A stretch of DNA of 22,030 nucleotides from a virus: IMG/VR virus record IMGVR_UViG_3300027608_000176, positions 1-22,030 of that record. One strand, given 5' to 3'. A program made the position numbers and the translations under genes. Shown piece by piece: positions 8,092 through 14,081 of this stretch. Numbering within the stretch: position 1 is the first letter of the stretch; the number at the start of each line of letters is the position of its first letter. The notes beneath the pieces are model-generated. The model saw nothing but the letters and a program-made list of their open reading frames with translations. It was not told the origin of the DNA and did no database searches.

Positions 8092-9072
8092 TTATTTGAT
8101 GTTGTATTGGCGATACTGTCGTGGTTGCCATACTGACGTAAAGCGGGTGTGTCCACCAGACCACTTGCCTTTGTTGTTTTGATCTTCCACTTGATCCCAG
8201 GCATTGTCAAACTTGGCCTTAAAGTTGGCAGCGTCTTCGGCATTGTGACGCTTGAGGTAGTATTCCATTAGTGTGGCATACACATAGCCTTCTGGCCATG
8301 TTTGTAGCACAGCATTTGACTGCACTGTTTGATTGGTTATGCTCACATTAGTAACTGTGCCTGCTGTGGGCGTGGTGCCTCCAGTGGCTGTGAATGTGAT
8401 ACTTGTGTTGCCAGGGATAGTGGCCACAGTGTAAACACCTGCTCCGCCACCTAGACTGCCTGTGCCTGCTGTGGCCACAATTTGATCACCCACAGTTAAT
8501 CCTGTTGTGGTGCTCATGCCTGTAATGGTAGCTGTCCAGGGACCTGCACCAGAGATTGAACCCACTGTGCCTGTTGTAGAAATCACAGTGTCATCTGCAG
8601 GAGCAAACAACAAGGGCCAGGCCTTGTAGTAGTACAGGTTAATTTCAGCGCCAGCACCAACCCAGGGCAGGAAGTGATACTTGTCAGCCACTTCTGAAAA
8701 CTTGCCACGGATCACTGCCGGCACATTCACAGGTGAAAGATACAACTGCGCAATCATGCCTTGTGTGATGATGTCTCTGTCGCCAATGCGATCATACACA
8801 ATCCACGGACCTGTTTGAGTGGGAGTAGAGCCAGATTGATTAAAGAACAATATGGGTTTGTTCATGTCTGCTGGGATAGGAACATAACCATTTGAATCTG
8901 CAACACCAATATTTTCTGCAGCGTAAGGATCACTCCGCAAGGCCGGCAGCTCAACGTTACGCATGGTGAGTTCTGCTAGAAAGATACACTGCTTGATTTC
9001 AGTATCATTGGTACTACCAGTAAAGTCTTGGATATAGTCAACTAGATCATCACCTGTGGGAATTACAAACAT
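8092..9072 (-). CDS. Head-to-tail adaptor (gp4 / tail tubular A-like), 326 aa
   Basis: ATG at 9072 has AGGA about nine bases upstream and starts 2 nt after the upstream stop. The N-terminal helical part (LVDYIQDFTG, KQCIFLAELTMRN, residues about 10-40) and the C-terminal part (WPEGYVYATLMEYYLKRHN, about 259-277, then FKAKFDNAWDQVEDQN) match the pattern of adaptor proteins that dock on the portal, in which a small substrate-like N-terminal helix bundle is followed by an 'lyyyka-p' strand (INLYYYKAWPLL, about 144-155). Residues about 158-250 are a Gly/Thr-rich beta insertion that interrupts the adaptor fold. Its gene lies upstream of the fibre and nozzle genes, as expected for a short-tailed phage. 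Confidence 0.65.
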   Translation of the reverse strand: MFVIPTGDDLVDYIQDFTGSTNDTEIKQCIFLAELTMRNVELPALRSDPYAAENIGVADSNGYVPIPADMNKPILFFNQSGSTPTQTGPWIVYDRIGDRDIITQGMIAQLYLSPVNVPAVIRGKFSEVADKYHFLPWVGAGAEINLYYYKAWPLLFAPADDTVISTTGTVGSISGAGPWTATITGMSTTTGLTVGDQIVATAGTGSLGGGAGVYTVATIPGNTSITFTATGGTTPTAGTVTNVSITNQTVQSNAVLQTWPEGYVYATLMEYYLKRHNAEDAANFKAKFDNAWDQVEDQNNKGKWSGGHTRFTSVWQPRQYRQYNIK

Positions 9073-9074
9073 TT

Positions 9075-9662
9075 TTAATGTCCTTTAAAGAATCGTTGTT
9101 GTCCTGCCTTGGTAGGATATGGCACATCAATTGGAATTGGTAGCTTGCCACCTGGATAACACACGTACTGGTTGTATTCTCTTTCTACAACTCTATAGAA
9201 CTGTGCTTTTAACACACGATCATGCTTGATGGCTGCCCAGGGCATGCCACCAAAATACTGATCACTGATACGGATGCTCACAACATTGGGCAAGTCCATC
9301 CATTTGTAAGTTAGTTTGCCATCATCGCCAATGGGCGCCAAGGGGTCATGGTGCCCTGCTTCTGATGCTTTACGATAGGCTTGACAACGACGGGCCACAG
9401 CTTCTGCGTTCTTTTGTTCTCGCTTGATGTAGAACTTGCCATCTTCACGACCAGTAGTGGTTATGATGTTTTGGCTGCCGCTTAAACTGGTTCGTTGCCA
9501 ATCGCCTTTCATGGCATTGTATAACTTGTCGTTTTTTAGCAGGGCATCTGCTACACCATTGTGGCTGGTTACTATGCCACCATGGTCTTGACGCCAGTAG
9601 TCCATGTTGCGTTCTGGATCCGCATCGTTTAGGTATTCGGGTTTATTTTGATCATCACTCAT
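9075..9662 (-). CDS. Structural-module protein, 195 aa, function unknown
   Basis: ATG at 9662. AGGAGG lies at 9677-9682, 14 bases upstream of the ATG, which is unusually far. Between them sits ACTAAATA, a late-promoter-like site. The protein is hydrophilic and mixed in charge: an Asp/Glu-rich N-terminus (SDDQNKPEYLNDADPERNMDYW), a Lys/Arg-rich middle (KFYIKREQKNAEAVARRCQAYRK, about 76-98, shown here only as a landmark) and a C-terminus with NQYVCYPGGKLPIPIDVPYP. No transmembrane segment is visible and I do not recognise a family. It sits between the capsid terminator and the adaptor, so a neck, head-completion or internal protein is plausible. Confidence 0.8.
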   Translation of the reverse strand: MSDDQNKPEYLNDADPERNMDYWRQDHGGIVTSHNGVADALLKNDKLYNAMKGDWQRTSLSGSQNIITTTGREDGKFYIKREQKNAEAVARRCQAYRKASEAGHHDPLAPIGDDGKLTYKWMDLPNVVSIRISDQYFGGMPWAAIKHDRVLKAQFYRVVEREYNQYVCYPGGKLPIPIDVPYPTKAGQQRFFKGH

Positions 9663-9667
9663 ACAAG

Positions 9668-9674
9668 TATTTAG
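9668..9674 (-). promoter_or_regulatory. Late-promoter-like ACTAAATA, predicted leaderless start
   Basis: The minus strand reads ACTAAATA, then five bases (CTTGT), then ATG at 9662. If the motif works like T4 TATAAATA (-13 to -6), +1 falls exactly on the A of this ATG. It stands just after the capsid-gene hairpins, where a new transcript would be useful. Confidence 0.5.
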
Positions 9675-9705
9675 TGCCTCCTAGAAATACAGGGGTGAAC
9701 TCAAG

Positions 9706-9729
9706 ACAAAAGGGCCGAAGCCCTTTTGT
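9706..9729 (-). terminator. Intrinsic terminator-like hairpin after the capsid gene (UUCG loop)
   Basis: A perfect 10-bp stem (ACAAAAGGGC / GCCCTTTTGT) closes a four-base loop. On the transcribed minus strand the loop is TTCG closed by C and G, the very stable UUCG tetraloop. The 3' arm ends in TTTTGT, supplying the U-run. It begins about 22 nt after the capsid stop, the usual place for a rho-independent terminator or an mRNA 3' stabiliser. Confidence 0.8.
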
Positions 9730-9734
9730 GTGGT

Positions 9735-9751
9735 ATCACTCGACGAGTGAT
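9735..9751 (-). terminator. Short hairpin overlapping the capsid stop codon
   Basis: ATCACTCG, one base, then CGAGTGAT form a perfect inverted repeat that starts on the last base of the capsid stop codon. With a realistic three-base loop the stem is 7 bp. It stands 5 nt ahead of the UUCG hairpin, so the capsid mRNA would end in two consecutive hairpins. There is no U-run of its own, so it more likely stabilises or slows than terminates. Confidence 0.5.
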
Positions 9752-10923
9752 TATACGTAGCTGTCGCCTGCGCCAAAGTTCACACGCTGTACGAATGTGC
9801 TTGAACGCGGTGCTGTTACAGCAGCGCCTGTTGCAGAGATGTTGTGTAACACACCAACTCCGGCTGGGTTACGCACAATTAGTGTGCCTTCCATCAGGAA
9901 CTGGTCCAGACTGGCGTCGGCGTTGCTAAAAACTTCATTATTAGGTCCTAGGTCACGCAGGGAGCCCCACTGAACCACATCTTCGTTCAAGAAGTAGATC
10001 TGATCGCTTACACCTGCAGAGTCCATGATCCATGAATCATAGATTTCATATGTGTAATTGAAGTCGCCTTCATAAGTTTGGATTGTGTCACCACGCTCAA
10101 CGTTACGACGGTTGATACTAGTGTTGCTGTTCACAATGTTGTCAGAGATCATGGTACGCAGGCTTGTTGGAACTACCATTGTGCGGATCTTGGCATTGTA
10201 GCGTTGTTCAGCTGTGGTTACCAATTGCTTGTATAACACAGGCTGGAACAATTGGTTGGTAAATGTGCCAGTGTAGAATTCAGTGCCATTGGCGCTGATG
10301 TTTAGATTACCAACGTTGGCAGCTGTGGTGTCAGCACTTGCACTTGTGGTGTTTGTGGTGATGTTAGCATTGGCAGCACTGGTTGGGTTGAACGAATGAG
10401 TTCCAGCAAAGCTGTTCAGACTACCCATACGACGACCTTCTGTCTGATCAGTAGCAGGGCTAATGGCAGTTCCAGCTTGTCCAGAGTATTGTGTGCCGAT
10501 TTGGTCAGCGCGAACCAGTTGCATCTCAACGTCGAACATGAGTTCAATCAGCTGTTTTACTTCTTGGTATGCTTGTGGGTCTCCACCAGCCTGCATCACA
10601 GCACGAGCTGTTCCGGACGCAGCAATTGTGGTCTGGAAAATCTGTGTGTAGTTGCCTAGGTTGTAGCGTGAATTAGATTCAGCGTTGGCTGTGGATACAG
10701 CAGCACCTTCTTGCACAGCTTGAGCAGCTGGCAGTCGATAGATGTCATCAGTCCACAAAGGTAGCGTGGAGTTGACCTTGCGCTTTTTGCTCATACACAT
10801 GTTTAGAACAGGTGTATCGTCTTTTACACGATTGGATACGTCTAGATCCAGATCCTTGACAACGATGTCCGAGCCGTATGCTGTAGTACCGTTACCAATT
10901 TGACTTGTTGTAATTTCTGCCAT
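9751..10923 (-). CDS. Major capsid protein (SU10/DUF5309-like), 390 aa
   Basis: ATG at 10923 has a strong AAGGAG seven bases upstream, one of the best ribosome sites here, fitting high expression. After a short N-arm (AEITTSQIGNGTTAYGSD) comes the TPVLNMCMSKKRKVNS segment and then NYTQIFQTTIAASGTARAV (about 91-109), a pattern I recall from DUF5309/SU10-type capsid proteins, which have the HK97 fold. The middle (about 180-215) is Asn/Thr/Ala-rich, probably an inserted surface loop or domain. The gene follows the scaffold gene directly and is followed by two hairpins. Known role of the family: icosahedral shell. The assignment to that exact family is from memory. Confidence 0.85.
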   Translation of the reverse strand: MAEITTSQIGNGTTAYGSDIVVKDLDLDVSNRVKDDTPVLNMCMSKKRKVNSTLPLWTDDIYRLPAAQAVQEGAAVSTANAESNSRYNLGNYTQIFQTTIAASGTARAVMQAGGDPQAYQEVKQLIELMFDVEMQLVRADQIGTQYSGQAGTAISPATDQTEGRRMGSLNSFAGTHSFNPTSAANANITTNTTSASADTTAANVGNLNISANGTEFYTGTFTNQLFQPVLYKQLVTTAEQRYNAKIRTMVVPTSLRTMISDNIVNSNTSINRRNVERGDTIQTYEGDFNYTYEIYDSWIMDSAGVSDQIYFLNEDVVQWGSLRDLGPNNEVFSNADASLDQFLMEGTLIVRNPAGVGVLHNISATGAAVTAPRSSTFVQRVNFGAGDSYV

Positions 10924-10947
10924 AATATTCTCCTTGAATGTTGGCTA

Positions 10948-12093
10948 TTATCTCCTGCCGCCGCGTATTTGTTGTAAACGCTGCACCAGTAAGTTGTCTC
11001 CGGCTTTTTTATCGCCGGTGTTGGCTTGTTCACGAAGTTTGCTTATGCTATCTTCAGTTGATCTTGAAGTGGATGATCCTCCTCGGCGTTGTGTCAAGGC
11101 TGCCATTGAGCTGCCTGCTGACTTTGTGGTAGATCTAGATCTAAACTTTAGACCATCTCTCACCAACGCTAGTAAATTTTCATCCGAACTGATCAAATCA
11201 ATATTGGCAATGCCAGGAATAATCTCGCTATGTGCTTGTGGCCAAATCTTCACGACTTTGTCACGCAGTTCGTTATAGACATATTCGTTTCTCAACTCCT
11301 TGTCCTGGAACGACTTCCGTGCAGAATCTAATCTTTCACTCACTTGTTGCTGACGAACTTGTCGAAATTGATCCACTGCGGGTTTCAGTTGTCCAATTAT
11401 GCCTTGCTGTTGACGAATGTATTGCTCATTCTGTCGCATACTAGCTTGAATCCTGGCTTGTTGTCCGGGATCTTGCGTTCTGGCAAGCTGTTGTTGGAAC
11501 GTGGTCTGATAACCTTGCGTTTTCACAATTTCATCGTAGGCACCTTGCAAGCGTGGTTCTACCGTAAACTCCATAGCCAGTGTTAGTCCTTCTTGTTGAG
11601 CACGTTGAGCTTGAAGATATTCATCAAACTCACTTCGCTCAACCTTTAACTGGCGTGCTTCTTCGTGTATTGCTCCACCTTGACCTAGAATACTTGCGGC
11701 TTTTTTGGCGTCAATCACAACTTCTTTACCGTTCTTCATGAACTTGAACTTGGCATTGGGGTTAGTCTCTGCAAATTCAATAAAGTCTATTAGATCTTCA
11801 CCAGTGTTTTCTGTTGCGTCAGTGCTTACCTCTTCAGGGGCCTCTGATTCCACAGTGTCGTCTTGGTATTCTGTGTCGCTGGCATCAGCAACTTCTGGCT
11901 CTACACTCTCGTGGGCCACAGGCTCTTGTGTGCCTGCTGCAGTCTGCTCGGTTGCACGAAGTAGATTACGCTCGGTCTGCTCTCGCATGGCGGTCATCTT
12001 GGTTGCAATTGAGTCCAGGCTAGGGACTGCTGGGTTGTCATTGGCCGCTGCGCCGACTGGGTCAGTGCTGTTAGGCGTGATCATGGTTGTCAT
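10948..12093 (-). CDS. Capsid assembly scaffold protein, 381 aa
   Basis: I choose ATG at 12093 (MTTMITPNSTDP) with AAGGA six bases upstream. A longer frame begins at a TTG at 12111, but that would contain its own Shine-Dalgarno sequence as codons. The protein has the classic scaffold layout: a disordered, very acidic N-terminal third (HESVEPEVADASDTEYQDD and on), a long Gln/Arg/Glu-rich predicted coiled coil (about 140-270, QQARIQASMRQNEQYIRQQQ), and a basic C-terminus (KFRSRSTTKSAG to RLQQIRGGRR) like the capsid-binding ends of other scaffolds. It is directly upstream of the capsid gene with a 24-nt gap. No protease domain is visible, so removal after assembly would need another activity or exit through pores. 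Confidence 0.75.
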   Translation of the reverse strand: MTTMITPNSTDPVGAAANDNPAVPSLDSIATKMTAMREQTERNLLRATEQTAAGTQEPVAHESVEPEVADASDTEYQDDTVESEAPEEVSTDATENTGEDLIDFIEFAETNPNAKFKFMKNGKEVVIDAKKAASILGQGGAIHEEARQLKVERSEFDEYLQAQRAQQEGLTLAMEFTVEPRLQGAYDEIVKTQGYQTTFQQQLARTQDPGQQARIQASMRQNEQYIRQQQGIIGQLKPAVDQFRQVRQQQVSERLDSARKSFQDKELRNEYVYNELRDKVVKIWPQAHSEIIPGIANIDLISSDENLLALVRDGLKFRSRSTTKSAGSSMAALTQRRGGSSTSRSTEDSISKLREQANTGDKKAGDNLLVQRLQQIRGGRR

Positions 12094-12140
12094 TAAAATT
12101 CCTTGTTTCAAACCGGGGCCGAAGCTTACCGTTGTTGAGA

Positions 12141-12147
12141 TATTTAG
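12141..12147 (-). promoter_or_regulatory. Late-promoter-like ACTAAATA for scaffold-capsid
   Basis: The minus strand reads ACTAAATATC in the 76-nt gap after the 115-aa gene. With T4-like spacing +1 is near 12135, giving a leader of about 42 nt that ends in AAGGA before the scaffold ATG. It would give the scaffold and capsid genes their own transcript, ended by the hairpins at 9706-9751. Confidence 0.6.
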
Positions 12148-12169
12148 TCCAGGTGATTAAAATACCAGT

Positions 12170-12517
12170 TTATTGATTCTGTTTTGGAGCTGATTCCCAC
12201 TCCAGTATCCGGTTGCGCATGAACACAGCTTGTTTAAGGCTGCCAATAAACGCATCAATGCCTGTGAGTTGATTGGCCACTGCCACTCTGTGTGCATTGG
12301 CTTCATCACTATGGCTCACAATTGTCAGCAGGATATCACTCAATGTAAATTTAAAGTGATGAACGAACAAGGCCAGTTCACGATTCTTCAGCAGTGCTTC
12401 TGCATCGCTACCGTACTGCTTGGCCTGATCCCGTTGTGCTGGTGTAAACTTTTTGTAGTTGTTAAAGTCCACTGTTAGGCGTGTGTTAAACGCTTGTATT
12501 GTTGCATCATCTATCAT
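12170..12517 (-). CDS. Small helical protein, 115 aa, function unknown
   Basis: ATG at 12517 overlaps the methyltransferase stop as ATGA, with AAGGA upstream, so the two are translationally coupled. The sequence reads as mostly helix (AFNTRLTVDFNNYKKFTPAQ, then LLKNRELALFVHHFKFTLSD, then SLKQAVFMRNRILEWES at the end). No Cys, no signal peptide, no recognisable motif. It is the last gene before the scaffold promoter. It may belong with the methyltransferase as a cassette or be a head-assembly helper; the sequence does not decide. Confidence 0.75.
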   Translation of the reverse strand: MIDDATIQAFNTRLTVDFNNYKKFTPAQRDQAKQYGSDAEALLKNRELALFVHHFKFTLSDILLTIVSHSDEANAHRVAVANQLTGIDAFIGSLKQAVFMRNRILEWESAPKQNQ

Positions 12518-13290
12518 AACCGTTCCTTTGGTATAAAAAATCTGTCCATTGCGCTGTTTCGTTGCCCTGCAGCCCGTGCAAGTGCTTTGTTCCAGCGTCC
12601 GTGTGCGTCCCAGGCAATTGTATCGCCTGCGTTGTTTGTTTGCACATAGTCAATGCTGTGAAAATAGTCCAGCATGTGTTGATTGTGCAAGCCCAGGCGT
12701 TTTTCCCAGTTCCAAAACTCTACTTCCACTACAGGACGACACTGTTCAATAGTTTGCTGGGCGCCTTGTATTACCAACCATTCAGTGCCTTCAGTATCAG
12801 CTTTGATAATGTCAACATCCTGCCACCCATAGCTGTCAATAGTTGCTGTTGTGCATGCTTGGTCGCCAGTATCATAACGCACAAAGTCAGCAAGTCCAGC
12901 TTCGCGGTGATTTACGTATGCTGTTGCACACCGATCCATTAGTGCTGTTTTGTGTGTTGTTATTGTGCCTGTGATGTCTAGCGCACTGTAGGGGTACCAG
13001 GGCTTGCCGCCCTGACGCTGACGATTAGCAGCAATGTTTTGCTGTAGCAATTGGTAAGTTATGTCGCTGCATTCAAATGCTTCTACATTTTGTGCCCAAG
13101 TTGCGTATTCAATAGTGTTGGTGCCAACATTAGCGCCAACATCAACTATGCGTCTAGCTGTAGGCACTAACTTACGCAGGTAGCGCAAGCTGCCCACTTG
13201 ATATATGCCAGAGCCAAACGCACGATCCACTACACTGTGCTGTTGCACATTGTAAACACGATTGTGTCTGTTTGTTATTTGCACTATCAT
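12514..13290 (-). CDS. FkbM-family SAM-dependent methyltransferase, 258 aa
   Basis: Class I methyltransferase. Motif I is VDVGANVGTNT (about 49-59); the acidic ribose-binding position follows in VEAFECS (about 69-75). The FkbM signature KADTEGTEWLVIQGA (about 163-177) is followed by PVVEVEF (about 186-192). Family members O-methylate sugars or related hydroxyls on glycans and natural products; the substrate here is unknown. Its ATG at 13290 overlaps the stop of a 46-aa ORF as ATGA, and its own stop overlaps the next start as ATGA. It sits among head genes between portal and scaffold, an odd place for an enzyme, so it looks like a moron-type insertion. Possible targets are virion or host-surface glycans; this is inference. 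Confidence 0.85.
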   Translation of the reverse strand: MIVQITNRHNRVYNVQQHSVVDRAFGSGIYQVGSLRYLRKLVPTARRIVDVGANVGTNTIEYATWAQNVEAFECSDITYQLLQQNIAANRQRQGGKPWYPYSALDITGTITTHKTALMDRCATAYVNHREAGLADFVRYDTGDQACTTATIDSYGWQDVDIIKADTEGTEWLVIQGAQQTIEQCRPVVEVEFWNWEKRLGLHNQHMLDYFHSIDYVQTNNAGDTIAWDAHGRWNKALARAAGQRNSAMDRFFIPKERL

Positions 13291-13427
13291 TTTGGAACGC
13301 AGTCCAAGTAATGGTCAAAAGTTGGGAACATTTGTGTTTTTTGCTCCGCTGTAAGTGTAGCAAGCCATGTGTTAAAACTTGCTGGGGTCATTAACTTACA
13401 AAAAGTTATTAGTTGTGTGTGTTGCAT
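13287..13427 (-). CDS. 46-aa ORF coupled to the methyltransferase
   Basis: ATG at 13427 begins MQHTQLITFCKLMTPASF and runs 46 codons to a TGA whose bases overlap the methyltransferase ATG as ATGA. It lies downstream of a promoter-hairpin leader; TTGGA stands about six bases before the ATG, a weak ribosome site. The peptide contains FNTWLATLTAEQKTQMFPTF, a compact, possibly two-helix sequence. Its function is unknown: it could be a real small protein or a leader peptide whose translation delivers ribosomes to the enzyme gene. The stop/start overlap and the matching promoter are the evidence that it is translated. Confidence 0.6.
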   Translation of the reverse strand: MQHTQLITFCKLMTPASFNTWLATLTAEQKTQMFPTFDHYLDCVPK

Positions 13428-13453
13428 ATAAAGTCCAATACATAAAAAAATTA

Positions 13454-13484
13454 ACACAACAAAACAACTGTTGCTTTGTTGTGT
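13454..13484 (-). promoter_or_regulatory. 5'-leader hairpin, copy A
   Basis: A 31-base inverted repeat: ACACAACAAAGCAAC, a central base, then GTTGTTTTGTTGTGT on the minus strand, with a single G-U pair. It starts at the predicted +1 of the promoter at 13489-13495, so the mRNA would begin base-paired. It is identical in sequence to copy B at 13876-13906. Confidence 0.7.
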
Positions 13485-13488
13485 AAAG

Positions 13489-13495
13489 TATTTAG
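13489..13495 (-). promoter_or_regulatory. Late-promoter-like GCTAAATAC before the 46-aa ORF and methyltransferase
   Basis: CTAAATA on the minus strand followed by CTTTACACAAC. T4-like spacing puts +1 at 13483, one base inside the leader hairpin. The downstream genes are the 46-aa ORF, the methyltransferase and the 115-aa gene. Confidence 0.6.
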
Positions 13496-13501
13496 CACAG
13501 T

Positions 13502-13569
13502 AATGCCAGCACTAATATTTTTGCAATGTGTGCTACAATAGCGTTAGCAAAAATATTTGTGCCAGCATT
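13502..13569. repeat. Long imperfect inverted repeat after the 89-aa gene
   Basis: Two 23-base arms (AATGCCAGCACTAATATTTTT.. at 13502 and its near-complement ending GTGCCAGCATT at 13569) agree at about 20 of 23 positions around a 22-base loop. It lies between the 89-aa stop and the next promoter, so it could end the first transcript. Each arm holds one GCAAAAATATT-type box. Confidence 0.65.
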
Positions 13570-13579
13570 ATTGTTTACG

Positions 13580-13849
13580 TTATGCTAGCTGCTTTGCTGC
13601 GTATGTTTTTACTATAACATCCCAAGCAGCGTACAAGTCGTCAACTTGCACGTCATCAGTAATAGCCAGTGTAGGCCCTGTAATAACAAACACGTTGTCG
13701 TCGTTGTAAGTCCAGTGAGACACATTGTTTAAGTTTTGTCTAATAGCAGCGTCAACACTGCACACTAACATTGCAGCGTCTTGCACTGCTAACACATTTT
13801 TGTTTTGCATAACTTTTTGCAAAGTTTGCTGCGCTTTAATTTTTAACAT
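13580..13849 (-). CDS. 89-aa protein of the accessory cassette, function unknown
   Basis: ATG at 13849 (MLKIKAQQTLQKVMQNKNVL) is preceded by TGGAG about seven bases upstream and by the second copy of the promoter-hairpin leader. The protein has a helical first half rich in Gln and Ala and a second half with strands (NVFVITGPTLAITDDVQVDD) and a final helix (AAWDVIVKTYAAKQLA). It has no recognisable motif, one Cys and no signal peptide. Its leader is a duplicate of the one in front of the 46-aa ORF, so the two units probably arose by duplication of the control region, or share one regulator. Confidence 0.75.
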   Translation of the reverse strand: MLKIKAQQTLQKVMQNKNVLAVQDAAMLVCSVDAAIRQNLNNVSHWTYNDDNVFVITGPTLAITDDVQVDDLYAAWDVIVKTYAAKQLA

Positions 13850-13875
13850 TTAATACTCCAGTACATAAAAATATA

Positions 13876-13906
13876 ACACAACAAAACAACTGTTGCTTTG
13901 TTGTGT
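13876..13906 (-). promoter_or_regulatory. 5'-leader hairpin, copy B
   Basis: Same 31-base inverted repeat as copy A. Predicted +1 (13905) again falls one base inside the stem, so no unpaired 5' tail would be left on the mRNA. Confidence 0.7.
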
Positions 13907-13910
13907 AAAG

Positions 13911-13917
13911 TATTTAG
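13911..13917 (-). promoter_or_regulatory. Late-promoter-like GCTAAATAC before the 89-aa gene
   Basis: CTAAATA on the minus strand with the same flanks as the site at 13489. The nearest GCAAAAATATT box lies 18 bases upstream, the same spacing as in copy A. Confidence 0.6.
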
Positions 13918-13930
13918 CTAGTTAACGTCA

Positions 13931-14064
13931 GTGCAAATATTTTTGCTATGTGTGCTGTGTAGTATTGTATGTGTTGCAAGTATCAGCACAAATATTTTTG
14001 CTATGTGTGCTGTGTGCTGTGTAGTATTGTATGTGTTGCAGTGTCAGTGCAAATATTTTTGCAC
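13931..14064. repeat. Three iterated GCAAAAATATTTG boxes with long direct repeats
   Basis: Boxes at 13931-13946, 13986-14001 and 14047-14064 each read GCAAAAATATTTG on the minus strand and are near-palindromic; the last is a 7-bp stem (GTGCAAA / TTTGCAC) around AATA. Between them a sequence containing ACACATACAATACTACACAG is repeated, with periods of 55 and 61 bases. This fills the 232-base gap between portal and the 89-aa gene, in which I find no convincing ORF. It may be a regulator-binding array or a recombination site. Confidence 0.8.
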
Positions 14065-14081
14065 TTGCACTGCTGCACATG

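Larger units (their letters stand above)
13452..13496. repeat. 45-bp direct repeat, copy A (promoter plus hairpin)
   Basis: These 45 bases are identical to 13874-13918 and contain the whole hairpin and the TATTTAG (minus CTAAATA) promoter core. Similarity continues at lower level on both sides: TACATAAAA on the left and a GCAAAAATATT-type box 18 bases beyond the promoter on the right. Confidence 0.9.
13874..13918. repeat. 45-bp direct repeat, copy B (promoter plus hairpin)
   Basis: Identical to 13452-13496, offset by 422 bases. It precedes the 89-aa gene, while copy A precedes the 46-aa ORF. Confidence 0.9.

Noticed and set aside
12094-12111. TTG start extending the scaffold gene by six codons
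   Set aside because: The extension encodes the AAGGA ribosome site of the ATG at 12093, so the ATG is the better start.
13931-14064. Replication-origin iterons
   Set aside because: The boxes repeat, but there is no replication gene nearby and they share spacing with promoter-like sites, so a regulatory role is more economical. Not excluded.
13850-14081. tRNA or other structured RNA gene in the longest gap
   Set aside because: No cloverleaf or acceptor-stem pattern was found; the gap is accounted for by repeats, a promoter-like site and a hairpin leader.
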